DNA of 38,400 bases from positions 1-38,400 of the forward strand of contig CAZCFM010000016.1 of assembly GCA_964497855.1 (NCBI GenBank), read 5' to 3'. Origin of the DNA: CAYLNG01 sp964497855 (GTDB lineage: Bacteria; Verrucomicrobiota; Kiritimatiellia; SS1-B-03-39; UBA6053). Numbering within the stretch: position 1 is the stretch's first letter; each line of letters opens with the position of its first letter. Below are positions 1 to 7,311 of the stretch, in pieces. The notes beneath the pieces were generated by a model. The model did no database searches. It was not told the DNA's origin and saw only the letters and a program-made list of their open reading frames with translations. Both the position numbers and the translations under genes were made by a program.

Positions 1-89
1 ACCCCACGCGGCATCCTTCGGCAATTGACCTTGCAACCCGCTTTGAAGCCGCTAAGTTATTTTTCTTTGTCACCCCCTTGGAGTTTGCC

Positions 90-467
90 ATGCAAGTGAT
101 TCACTGTCCCTCCGCCCCTCCCGCCGTCGGCCCCTATTCCCATGCTGTCCGCGTGGGCAATCTGCTGTTCTGCAGCGGTCAGATCCCCCTCGATCCCGCC
201 ACCAAACAAATTGTTCCCGGCGGTATTCGCGAACAGACCGATCAAGTCCTCCGCAACGTGGCGGCGGTGCTCGACGACCAGGAACTGCACTTCGCCAACG
301 TCGTGAAAAGCACGATTTTCATGACCGATCTCAAGGATTTCCCCATCGTCAACGGCATCTACGCCCAGGCCTTTGGCGACCACAAACCCGCCCGCTCCAC
401 CGTGCAGGTCGCCGCCCTTCCACTCGGTGCTATGGTGGAAATCGAAGTCATTGCCGAAGTCTTCTGA
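90..467 (+). CDS. ridA: RidA family reactive enamine/imine deaminase
   Basis: A RidA/YjgF/UK114 protein of 125 residues, the usual length. The family hydrolyses reactive enamine/imine intermediates such as 2-aminoacrylate made by PLP enzymes, acting as a cytoplasmic trimer. The N-terminal APPAVGPYSHAV, the LLFCSGQIPLDP strand and the C-terminal ARSTVQVAALPLGAMVEIE are family hallmarks; the Arg of ARSTVQV and the Glu of VEIE lie at the usual active-site positions. A TTG at 78 is in frame, but the ATG at 90 is preferred because GGAG at 80-83 sits six bases upstream and the family motif begins directly after it. The rhomboid gene starts four bases after the stop, so the two may be co-transcribed. 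Confidence 0.94.
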   Translation: MQVIHCPSAPPAVGPYSHAVRVGNLLFCSGQIPLDPATKQIVPGGIREQTDQVLRNVAAVLDDQELHFANVVKSTIFMTDLKDFPIVNGIYAQAFGDHKPARSTVQVAALPLGAMVEIEVIAEVF

Positions 468-470
468 TCC

Positions 471-1307
471 ATGCGATCCGAGACCATGACTCTGCTTCTG
501 CTCGTCGTGCTGGGTTTCACCACCTGGCAGGGCCTGCAGCAGCCTGTGGTCATGATGAAGTACCTCTTCAGCACCGAACGGTTCCGCCTCCGCCGCGAAT
601 ACCTCCGCCTGATTAGCCCGGCTTTCCTGCACGCCTCCTGGGGCCACTTTTTCGGCAACGCCCTGACTCTCTACTTCTTTGCGGGCACCCTCGAATCCCG
701 GATCGGCCCCGGCCCGATGCTGGCCACCTTCTTCCTGTCCGTGGCCGGCGGACACCTCATCTGCCTGCTGCTGCATCCCCATGGCGACTACCGCGCACTC
801 GGGGCCTCCGGCGGCGCGCTCGGCGTCCTCTTCTCCACCATTCTTCTGATGCCGGGCATGACCCTGCTGCTCTTCCCCCTACCCATCCCCATTCCCGGCT
901 GGCTCTACGCCATCGCCTACCTCGCCTACACCGTGACGTCCCTGCGCGGCGACAGCGGTGTCAGCCACGAAGCCCACCTCGGCGGCATGCTCAGCGGCGT
1001 GGGGATCACCCTGCTCCACGCCCCCCGTGTCGCCATGGCGCAACCTCTGCTGCTCTCGGCCATTCTCCTGCTCGGCGGCGGCGGACTCTGGTACTTCCAC
1101 GCCAACCCCGGACGCGTCCCCGGCTTTCTCGGCTTCCGCCTGCGCGGCCTCGTTCAGGACATTCAACGCCGCCGCCACGCCCAACACGAGGACCAACTCG
1201 ACGCCCTGCTCGACAAGGTCGCCCGCGAAGGTCTCCACAGCCTCTCCTCCCGCGAACGCGCCACTCTCGAAGCCGCCTCCAAACGCCGCGGAGGCCAACG
1301 CCGATGA
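471..1307 (+). CDS. Rhomboid family intramembrane serine protease
   Basis: A 278-residue polytopic membrane protein with the rhomboid catalytic signature: His59 and Asn63 in WGHFFGN (oxyanion side), the Ser113 nucleophile in GASGG, and His169 in AHLGG as catalytic base. Rhomboids cleave transmembrane substrates within the bilayer. About six membrane segments are followed by a charged cytoplasmic tail from about residue 225, whose end (LLDKVAREGLHSLSSRERATLEA) resembles the short helical tail seen on many PVC and Bacteroidetes rhomboids. The stop overlaps the next ATG (ATGA at 1304-1307), coupling it to an ABC-2 export operon. The substrate is unknown. An alternative ATG at 486 would remove only five residues. 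Confidence 0.9.
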   Translation: MRSETMTLLLLVVLGFTTWQGLQQPVVMMKYLFSTERFRLRREYLRLISPAFLHASWGHFFGNALTLYFFAGTLESRIGPGPMLATFFLSVAGGHLICLLLHPHGDYRALGASGGALGVLFSTILLMPGMTLLLFPLPIPIPGWLYAIAYLAYTVTSLRGDSGVSHEAHLGGMLSGVGITLLHAPRVAMAQPLLLSAILLLGGGGLWYFHANPGRVPGFLGFRLRGLVQDIQRRRHAQHEDQLDALLDKVAREGLHSLSSRERATLEAASKRRGGQRR

Positions 1308-2305
1308 GCCGCAGCCGCTTCCTCCCCATCGCCCGCCTCACCTGCGTGGAAATCCCCCGTCAGCCCGCGCTGCTGCTCCTGACGACCACCCTCATCCTCT
1401 TCATCGCCTGCCTGCCCTTCCTCATCTCCTTCAACCTGGGCGAAGCCGGCAAACTGGTGCGCGACAGCGCCCTCGCCATGATGTTCCTCGGCGGCCTCCT
1501 GCTCGCCGTCCCCGCCGCCTGCAATGCCGTCAGCAGCGAAATCCGCCGCGGCACCGCCGGCGCCATCCTCAGCAAACCCATCAGCCGCGGACGTTTTCTC
1601 GCCGCCAAGTTCGCCGGGGTCTCCGCCGTGATGCTCGTCTTCTCCCTCATGGCCACGCTCACGATTGTCATGACCGACCGCGCCGCCGCCCGCGAATTCG
1701 ACATCGCCTGGGAATTCCTCGTGCCGGTCTACATCGCCGTCGCCGCCGCCTATCTCGTCGCCGCCCTCATCAACCACCGCACTTCCCGCCCCTTTCCCTC
1801 CACCGCCTTCTGGTGCATGGCCCTGTTCCTCGTGCTGGCCTTCGCCTGGACCCTCACGCGCGGCGGCGGCGGCGGCGGCGGGGTCATCGACCACGGCTCG
1901 CACAGCCACGCCGACCCCAACGCGGGCGAACCCATCCCCGTGCGCTGGGCCCTCTTCCAGGCCGGACTCCTGCTTACCTTCGCCGCGCTCATGCTCCAGG
2001 CCCTCGCCCTGCTCTGCGCCCTCCGCCTCGCCACCGTCCCCGCTCTCTCCGTCTGCGGAGGCTTCTTCCTCCTCGGCCTCATGTCCGACTACCTGCTCGC
2101 CGAACGCGCCCAGCAGCAGCTCTGGGCACGCGGTGCCTACGTCCTCCTCCCCAACTGGCAGCACTTCTGGATGGCCGATGCCCTCAGCGCCGGCGGCAGC
2201 ATCCCCTGGGTCTACGTCGGACAAGCCGGACTCTACGCCCTCGCCTGGACCGCCGCCATCCTATTCCTCGCCCTCGGCCTGTTCGAACGCATGGAGGTCC
2301 GCTGA
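1304..2305 (+). CDS. ABC-2 type transporter permease
   Basis: A 333-residue integral membrane protein with about six to seven hydrophobic segments. It carries the ABC-2 permease signature of a cytoplasmic coupling stretch (VSSEIRRGTAGAILSKPISRGRFLAAKF, about residues 76-103) in which a permease meets its ATPase. It starts within the rhomboid stop and ends one base before the ATPase ATG, so it is almost certainly translated with both. A run of eight glycines followed by a His-rich segment (DHGSHSHADPN) lies between two membrane segments near residues 186-206 and is probably an extramembrane loop. The family exports lipids, glycans, drugs or proteins; no substrate can be assigned here. Confidence 0.85.
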   Translation: MSRSRFLPIARLTCVEIPRQPALLLLTTTLILFIACLPFLISFNLGEAGKLVRDSALAMMFLGGLLLAVPAACNAVSSEIRRGTAGAILSKPISRGRFLAAKFAGVSAVMLVFSLMATLTIVMTDRAAAREFDIAWEFLVPVYIAVAAAYLVAALINHRTSRPFPSTAFWCMALFLVLAFAWTLTRGGGGGGGVIDHGSHSHADPNAGEPIPVRWALFQAGLLLTFAALMLQALALLCALRLATVPALSVCGGFFLLGLMSDYLLAERAQQQLWARGAYVLLPNWQHFWMADALSAGGSIPWVYVGQAGLYALAWTAAILFLALGLFERMEVR

Positions 2306-2306
2306 T

Positions 2307-3215
2307 ATGCAAGAACCCATCCTCATCACCCGCGACCTCTGCAAAACCTTCCGCGACTTCTGGCGACGCCCCCGCGCCCGCGCCGTCGACGGCGTGTCCT
2401 TCGAGCTGCAGCCCGGCGAAGTCTTCGGACTGCTCGGCCCCAACGGCTCCGGCAAAAGCACCACCATCAAAATCCTGCTCGGACTCCTGCACGCCGACAG
2501 CGGCGAGGTGCGCGTGCTCGGACGCCCCCCCCGCGACGTTCGCGTCAAGGCCCGCGTCGGCTACCTCCCCGAAGAATCCTACCTGTATCCCTACCTCGAC
2601 GCCCGCGAAACCCTCCGCTTCTACGCCTCCCTCTTCGGCCTCCGCGGCGCAGAACGCGAAAAACGCATCGACGGCCTGCTCGACATGGTCGGCCTCGCCC
2701 ACACCGGACGCCGCCGCGTCGGCGAGTTTTCCAAAGGCATGGCCCGGCGCATCGGCCTCGCCCAGGCCCTCATCAACGACCCCGATCTCGTGATCCTCGA
2801 CGAACCCACCTCCGGGCTCGATCCCCTCGGCACCCGCCAGGTCAAAGACATCGTCCGCGCCCTCGCCGATCGCGGCAAAACCGTCCTCCTCAGCTCCCAC
2901 CTGCTCGCCGATGTCGAAGACGTCTGCGACCGCGTGACCATTCTCTACGGAGGCAAAGTCCGCGCCGCCGGACCCATCCGCGAACTGCTCCAGGTGGCCA
3001 ACCACCTCCAGCTTCGCCTCAAGGACCTCGACGACGCCAAACGCCGCGAGCTGCTCGACGCCCTCGAACGCATCCTCGGCGAGCGCCCCGCCCTCGAACC
3101 CACCCGCCGCGACCTCGAAACCTTCTTCCTCGAAGTGGTCGCCCAGGCCCGCCGCGAATCCGGCGAAGCCAGCGGCACCCGCGAGGAAGGCGATTTGCCG
3201 GAGTTCCTGAAATGA
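2307..3215 (+). CDS. ABC transporter ATP-binding protein (ABC-2 exporter)
   Basis: A 302-residue nucleotide-binding subunit. Walker A GPNGSGKST is at residues 44-52, a Q-loop region reading YLPEESYLYPYL has Glu in place of the usual Gln, the signature is EFSKGMARR, Walker B is LVILDEPTSGLDP and the H-loop is LLSSHLL. About 70 residues follow the core and may be a regulatory tail. The ATG at 2307 is chosen because it lies one base after the upstream permease stop; the open frame extends further upstream without homology. The overlap with the next permease (ATGA at 3212) places it in the middle of a four-gene exporter. The SKGMARR signature is common in ABC-2 export ATPases. Confidence 0.93.
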   Translation: MQEPILITRDLCKTFRDFWRRPRARAVDGVSFELQPGEVFGLLGPNGSGKSTTIKILLGLLHADSGEVRVLGRPPRDVRVKARVGYLPEESYLYPYLDARETLRFYASLFGLRGAEREKRIDGLLDMVGLAHTGRRRVGEFSKGMARRIGLAQALINDPDLVILDEPTSGLDPLGTRQVKDIVRALADRGKTVLLSSHLLADVEDVCDRVTILYGGKVRAAGPIRELLQVANHLQLRLKDLDDAKRRELLDALERILGERPALEPTRRDLETFFLEVVAQARRESGEASGTREEGDLPEFLK

Positions 3216-4660
3216 CACCGGAGCAACACCTCCACGCGCCCCGACGACCGAATCCCCATTCGTCACTCGACACTCGTCATTCGTCACTCTTTTCCCCGTT
3301 TCTCCCCATCTACCGCCTCACGCTCCGCGCCGCCCTCCGCGAGAAGGTCGTTCTCTCCATGCTCGCCCTTCTCGGAATCCTCCTCTTCGTGCTGCCCCTC
3401 GGACTGCGGGGCGACGGCACCGCCGCTGGCATTCTGCGCATGCACATCCGCTACAGCCTCGGCCTCTCCGCCCTCCTGCTCGCCGGTATGACCCTTTGGA
3501 TGTCCTGTGCGTCCATCGCCACCGACCTCAGCTCCAAACGCCTGCAAATGCTGCTCACCAAGCCCGTCTCACGCGCCATCCTTTGGTGGGGCAAGTGGGC
3601 CGCCGTCAGCAGCATCATCACCGCACTGCTTTTCCTCTGCGGTGCCGTCACCCTCCTCCGCATGTATGGGATTCGCGCCAGCATCGAGAACCCCGACGAG
3701 CTTCGCCATCTCCAGGATTCCTTGCTCACCGCCCGCGCTCCCCTCGATCCTCTCCCCGTCGATCTCCGCCCCATCGCCGAACGATTGCTCGCGGAACAAC
3801 TCGCCGCCAACGCCATTCCTCCGGAGGCCGACCGCGAAGACATCCTCGAACAGCTCACCCAATATGCCGCCGTGATGCGCAACTCCTCCGCCCCTGGCAG
3901 CAGCGTCTCCTGGGACTACGATCTCCCCGCGCCTCTCCGTCCCGGCACCGCCCTTCAACTCGCCTACCAATTCGATGGCTCCTCCCTCGGCACCACCCGC
4001 GTTCCCGGCACCTGGAGCGTCGGCACGCCCGACAATCCCGCCCTCTGGACCCATGACGTGGACAAAGCCCCGCAGGGCGAACACCTGCTCTTTCCCAACC
4101 GCGACAACGTCCTCGCCGGCGCCACCCGCCTGCGCGTGACGTTCACCAACCGCGGCGAAGCCGACAGCATGGTCTTTTTCCGTAGCGAAGAGGGTGTCCG
4201 CCTCTATCTCCCCGGCGGACATTTCGCCCCCAACCTCTTTCGCGCCCTCATTCTCTACGCCGGACTCCTCTCCCTGCTCGCCGCCATCGGCATGAGCGCC
4301 GGCGCCGTGTTTTCCCTTCCCGTCGCCTGCTACGCGACCTCCGCCATCCTCCTCCTCCAAACCCTGTCCGGCACCCTCGAAAAAGCCGTCACCGAAGGAA
4401 CCGCCCTCACCCACATGCACGAGGCCCCCGCCGCCATCCGCATCATGGACCACGCAACCCTCGCCACCTACCGAACGCTCCTCTTCCTGCTCCGGCCCCT
4501 CGAACTCGCCGGACCGCTCGACCGCGTTGCCCGCGGCATCCTCGTCTCCCCCGCTGAAACCGCCCGCGCCCTCGCCCTGCGCTTCAGCCCCGTCCTCCTC
4601 GTGATTTCCTTCAGCGGAATCCTCCTCTTCCACCGCCGTGAAACCGGAGGCGCGGAATGA
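3212..4660 (+). CDS. ABC-2 type permease with large extracytoplasmic domain
   Basis: A 482-residue second permease of the exporter. After a non-hydrophobic N-terminus come a membrane segment (about 43-65) and further segments to about 155. A soluble domain of roughly 190 residues follows (about 155-345, including a beta-rich stretch around SVSWDYDLP and TALQLAYQF), then C-terminal membrane helices. The internal LTKPVSRAILWWGKW matches the coupling motif SKPISRGRFLAAKF of the first permease. The start overlaps the ATPase stop and has CGGAG upstream. Residues about 16-27 are encoded by a heptameric tandem repeat (3257-3291), so this part of the N-terminus is probably not conserved. Confidence 0.82.
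   Translation: MTPEQHLHAPRRPNPHSSLDTRHSSLFSPFLPIYRLTLRAALREKVVLSMLALLGILLFVLPLGLRGDGTAAGILRMHIRYSLGLSALLLAGMTLWMSCASIATDLSSKRLQMLLTKPVSRAILWWGKWAAVSSIITALLFLCGAVTLLRMYGIRASIENPDELRHLQDSLLTARAPLDPLPVDLRPIAERLLAEQLAANAIPPEADREDILEQLTQYAAVMRNSSAPGSSVSWDYDLPAPLRPGTALQLAYQFDGSSLGTTRVPGTWSVGTPDNPALWTHDVDKAPQGEHLLFPNRDNVLAGATRLRVTFTNRGEADSMVFFRSEEGVRLYLPGGHFAPNLFRALILYAGLLSLLAAIGMSAGAVFSLPVACYATSAILLLQTLSGTLEKAVTEGTALTHMHEAPAAIRIMDHATLATYRTLLFLLRPLELAGPLDRVARGILVSPAETARALALRFSPVLLVISFSGILLFHRRETGGAE
3257..3291 (+). repeat. Five tandem heptamers, consensus CAYTCGN
   Basis: Five consecutive 7-base units begin at 3257, 3264, 3271, 3278 and 3285, each starting CATTCG or CACTCG except that the last ends CTCTT. 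The array lies inside the N-terminal coding region of the ABC-2 permease and is translated there. The period of seven means three units keep the frame and other copy numbers shift it. A compositionally different heptamer array lies at 16207-16250. Such short tandem heptamers resemble the STRR elements described in cyanobacteria. Confidence 0.7.
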
Positions 4661-5955
4661 AAAAGGTCTTCCTCCTCCCCTTCCTCCTCTCCCTCCTCTT
4701 TTTCCTCATCGCCGGGTCGCAGCACGCGGGTCTGGTTGCGGCCCGAAAACGATATCACCTTCAGGTGGTTCCGCCCGAGGACACAACCCCCCTCGTCGCC
4801 ATCACCACCGTTGCCTTCGGCGGTTTCCGCGGCCTGGTGGCCGACGCCCTCTGGGTGCGCGCCAACGAACTCCAGGACAACGGGCAGTTCTTCGAACTCG
4901 TTCAACTCGCCACCTGGATCAGCCAACTCGAACCCCACGTTCCCGAAGTCTGGTCCTTCCAGGCCTGGAACCTCGCCTACAATATCTCCGTGTTTTTCCC
5001 TGACCCCGAGGACCGCTGGCGCTGGGTCAACCACGGCATCAACCTCCTCCGCAACGAAGGCCTCCGCCACAACCCGACCTCCGCCGCCCTCCATTGGGAC
5101 ATCGGCTGGATGTACCAGCACAAAATCGGCATGGAGATGGATCAGGCCCACCACACCTACAAACGCCGCCTCGCCGAAAGCGTCCAGAACATCCTCGGCG
5201 GACCCTTCCTCAACCTTGACACCCTGACCCCCGACCAACGCGCCGCCTTCGAAACCACCTTCCGCATGGACCTCGATTTCATGCGCGAACTCGATGCCCT
5301 CTACGGTCCCATCGACTGGCGTCTGCCCGCCGCCCACTCCCTCTACTGGTCGGCCCGCGGCGAGCCCCTTGCCCGTGACAGTTTCCGCCGCCGCTCCCTT
5401 CAGCGCATGCGCATGCAGAGTTTGAGCGATCTCCTCCGCCGCGGCCGCGTGCTGGGTGACCCCGCCACGGCCGCCTTCATTCCGCTCCCACGCCTGGAAC
5501 TTCTCGACATTCTTCTCGGTGAATTCAGCAGCGCCACCACCGCCCAACCCAACAATCCCCCGCTCCGCAACGCCTACCAGAGTTTCCTCCGTGACAGCCT
5601 CCTGCTCTTTGCCGANNNNNNNNNNNNNNNNNNNNNNNNNNNNNNNNNNNNNNNNNNNNNNNNNNNNNNNNNNNNNNNNNNNNNNNNNNNNNNNNNNNNN
5701 NNNNNNNNNNNNNNNTACAATGCCATTCATCCTTCCGAACTCAGCCGCGAGCAAGCCCTCACCCGCATTGTCGCCCAGCTCCGACGCTCCGCCGCCTTGA
5801 AGGACGAAGACCCTTCCCGCGCCGCCTTCTTCCGCCAATCGGCCCTCCAAATCCACCGCCTTTTCCAGGAAAGCCGCCGGGGCGAAGAGCATCGTATCCG
5901 CACGGAACTTCCCGACCTGGAACTCATTGAAACACTTTTGCGTGAAATTCCCTAA
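4657..5955 (+). CDS. Membrane-anchored helical (TPR-like) protein, interrupted by assembly gap
   Basis: The N-terminus has a hydrophobic anchor or signal (MKKVFLLPFLLSLLFFLIAG). It is followed by a helix-rich domain with TPR-like spacing: GGFRGLVADALWVRANELQDNG, then FFELVQLATWISQLEPHVPEVWSFQAWNLAYN. The protein probably acts at the periplasmic face as a scaffold; no enzymatic motif is visible. It is coupled to the exporter by an ATGA overlap, so it is likely an accessory of that system. A run of 100 N (5616-5715) interrupts codons about 320-353. The frame happens to continue across the N run, but since the gap length is nominal the true length and frame continuity are unknown. The part after the gap (YNAIHPSELSREQALTRIV onward) is helical and ends in a normal stop. 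Confidence 0.7.
   Translation: MKKVFLLPFLLSLLFFLIAGSQHAGLVAARKRYHLQVVPPEDTTPLVAITTVAFGGFRGLVADALWVRANELQDNGQFFELVQLATWISQLEPHVPEVWSFQAWNLAYNISVFFPDPEDRWRWVNHGINLLRNEGLRHNPTSAALHWDIGWMYQHKIGMEMDQAHHTYKRRLAESVQNILGGPFLNLDTLTPDQRAAFETTFRMDLDFMRELDALYGPIDWRLPAAHSLYWSARGEPLARDSFRRRSLQRMRMQSLSDLLRRGRVLGDPATAAFIPLPRLELLDILLGEFSSATTAQPNNPPLRNAYQSFLRDSLLLFAXXXXXXXXXXXXXXXXXXXXXXXXXXXXXXXXXXYNAIHPSELSREQALTRIVAQLRRSAALKDEDPSRAAFFRQSALQIHRLFQESRRGEEHRIRTELPDLELIETLLREIP
5616..5715. other. Assembly gap (100 N)
   Basis: Exactly 100 N inside the helical-protein gene. The sequences on the two sides share no overlap, so real sequence of unknown length is probably missing. Confidence 0.97.
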
Positions 5956-5984
5956 GATTTTCCACTCCAGACACGTCTCCTTCC

Positions 5985-6479
5985 ATGAATGATCCCTCTG
6001 CCGACATGGAAAACCTGATGCAAACCCACGCACCCCCCCTCCTGCGCTACGCCACCCGGCTGCTGCGCAACCCCCATTCCGCCCAGGACGTGGTCCAACA
6101 GGTGTTTATTCGTTTTGCCCGCCTCACACCGCAATCCCGGCCCCCATCCGACCGCCTCCGCGCCTGGCTCTACCGCTGCACCCACAACCAGGCCATCGAC
6201 CTCATCCGCGCCGAACAGCGCCGCAAAAAACTGCACGAATCCCATCTCGACCTCCAGAGCGACGGAAGCCCAGACCCCCGGATTCCCCTCCTCCTCGAAC
6301 ACGTCCACATTCTGCCCGGCTCCGAAAAATCCGTGCTCCTCCTCCGTTTGCAGGAAGGCCTCAGCTACCGCGAAATCGCCGAAGTCACCGGCCTCAAAGA
6401 AGGCCACATCGGCTGGCTCTTGCACCAGGCCGTCAAAACCCTCTCCGCCCAACTCCGCACGCAGGAGGTCCCGGCATGA
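5985..6479 (+). CDS. ECF-type RNA polymerase sigma-70 factor
   Basis: A 164-residue sigma factor of ECF size. Region 2 spans about residues 10-80, with LLRNPHSAQDVVQQVFIRFAR and the RAWLYRCTHNQAIDLIRAEQRRKK stretch typical of regions 2.3-2.4. Region 4 spans about 105-160, with the LSYREIAEVTGLKEGHIGWLLHQAVKTL helix-turn-helix that contacts the -35 element. Region 3 is absent, as expected for ECF factors. The stop overlaps the next start (ATGA at 6476), the usual arrangement of an ECF factor with its anti-sigma partner. The signal and target promoters are not evident. Confidence 0.92.
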   Translation: MNDPSADMENLMQTHAPPLLRYATRLLRNPHSAQDVVQQVFIRFARLTPQSRPPSDRLRAWLYRCTHNQAIDLIRAEQRRKKLHESHLDLQSDGSPDPRIPLLLEHVHILPGSEKSVLLLRLQEGLSYREIAEVTGLKEGHIGWLLHQAVKTLSAQLRTQEVPA

Positions 6480-7299
6480 ACTGGAACATCGACGATCCCC
6501 GCTGGACCGCCTATCTGCTCGCCGAACTCTCCCCGCAGGAGTCCGCCGACGCGGAGGCTGTTTTAAAATCCGACCCCGCCCTGCGCCGCGACGTGGAAGC
6601 CCTGCGCGAAACCCTCGCCCTTCTCCACAACGCCCTGGCCGAAACGCCGGCCCCTGCGTTGGACGACCTCCGCCGCGAAGCCGTGCTTCGCGAAAAACCC
6701 TCCCGCCCTCTTCCCTTCGTCTGGATTCCCACTGCCGCCGCCGCCGCCCTCCTCGTCATGCTCGGCCTGCACCATGCGCAGAACAATCCGCCCCAGCCAG
6801 AAGCACTGTCCCTTCCCGCCCCTGCGATGGATTCCATTTCCAGATCGGATTCCCTGCCGGAAGCCGCTGCCTTTTCCATGCCTGCGGAACAAAACGAAGG
6901 AATCGGCGGAGGCGCTGCGGGAGAAGCCGTGCTGTCCGACGCGTTTTCAGCACCCGCAGGGATGGACAAGCGACTCCATCGTTCCCGCGCGGAAGCCCCA
7001 GCAGTTGTGGAAGTCGAAGCTGTGGAGCCCGCCACAGCGATGATGCTCAGCGCCGCNNNNNNNNNNNNNNNNNNNNNNNNNNNNNNNNNNNNNNNNNNNN
7101 NNNNNNNNNNNNNNNNNNNNNNNNNNNNNNNNNNNNNNNNNNNNNNNNNNNNNNNNCAGTTGTGGAAGTCGAAGCTGTGGAGCCCGCCACAGCGATGATG
7201 CTCAGCGCCGCACCCCCGGACCCCGTTCCCTCGCCCAGTCCCACGCCAACCAACCGCGTGGAGCAGATCAACGCTCCCGTTCTGCCCACACAGCCCTGA
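6476..7299 (+). CDS. Probable membrane-anchored anti-sigma-type protein, split by a scaffold gap
   Basis: An N-terminal domain (MNWNIDDPRWTAYLLAEL to about residue 60) resembles the anti-sigma-like start found in many PVC proteins, without a zinc-binding HxxxCxxC. One membrane segment (WIPTAAAAALLVMLGL, about 82-98) follows, then an Ala/Pro/Glu-rich periplasmic tail. The gene contains 100 N at 7057-7156. The 55 bases before the gap (7002-7056) are identical to the 55 after it (7157-7211). Removing the N run and one copy gives 669 bases, a single open frame of 222 residues ending at TGA 7297-7299. In related genomes such N-termini often precede a von Willebrand A domain (general knowledge); none is present here. 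The role is inferred from its coupling to the sigma factor. Confidence 0.72.
7057..7156. other. Assembly gap (100 N), probably false
   Basis: Exactly 100 N bordered by the same 55-base sequence on both sides (7002-7056 and 7157-7211). Two contigs overlapping by one k-mer but joined with padding would give this pattern. A true tandem repeat is the alternative. Confidence 0.9.
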
Positions 7300-7311
7300 C
7301 GGGGTTCAACA

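Noticed and set aside
3257..3291. CRISPR array
   Set aside because: The repeats here and at 16207-16250 are seven bases with no spacers, and no cas gene is in the window.
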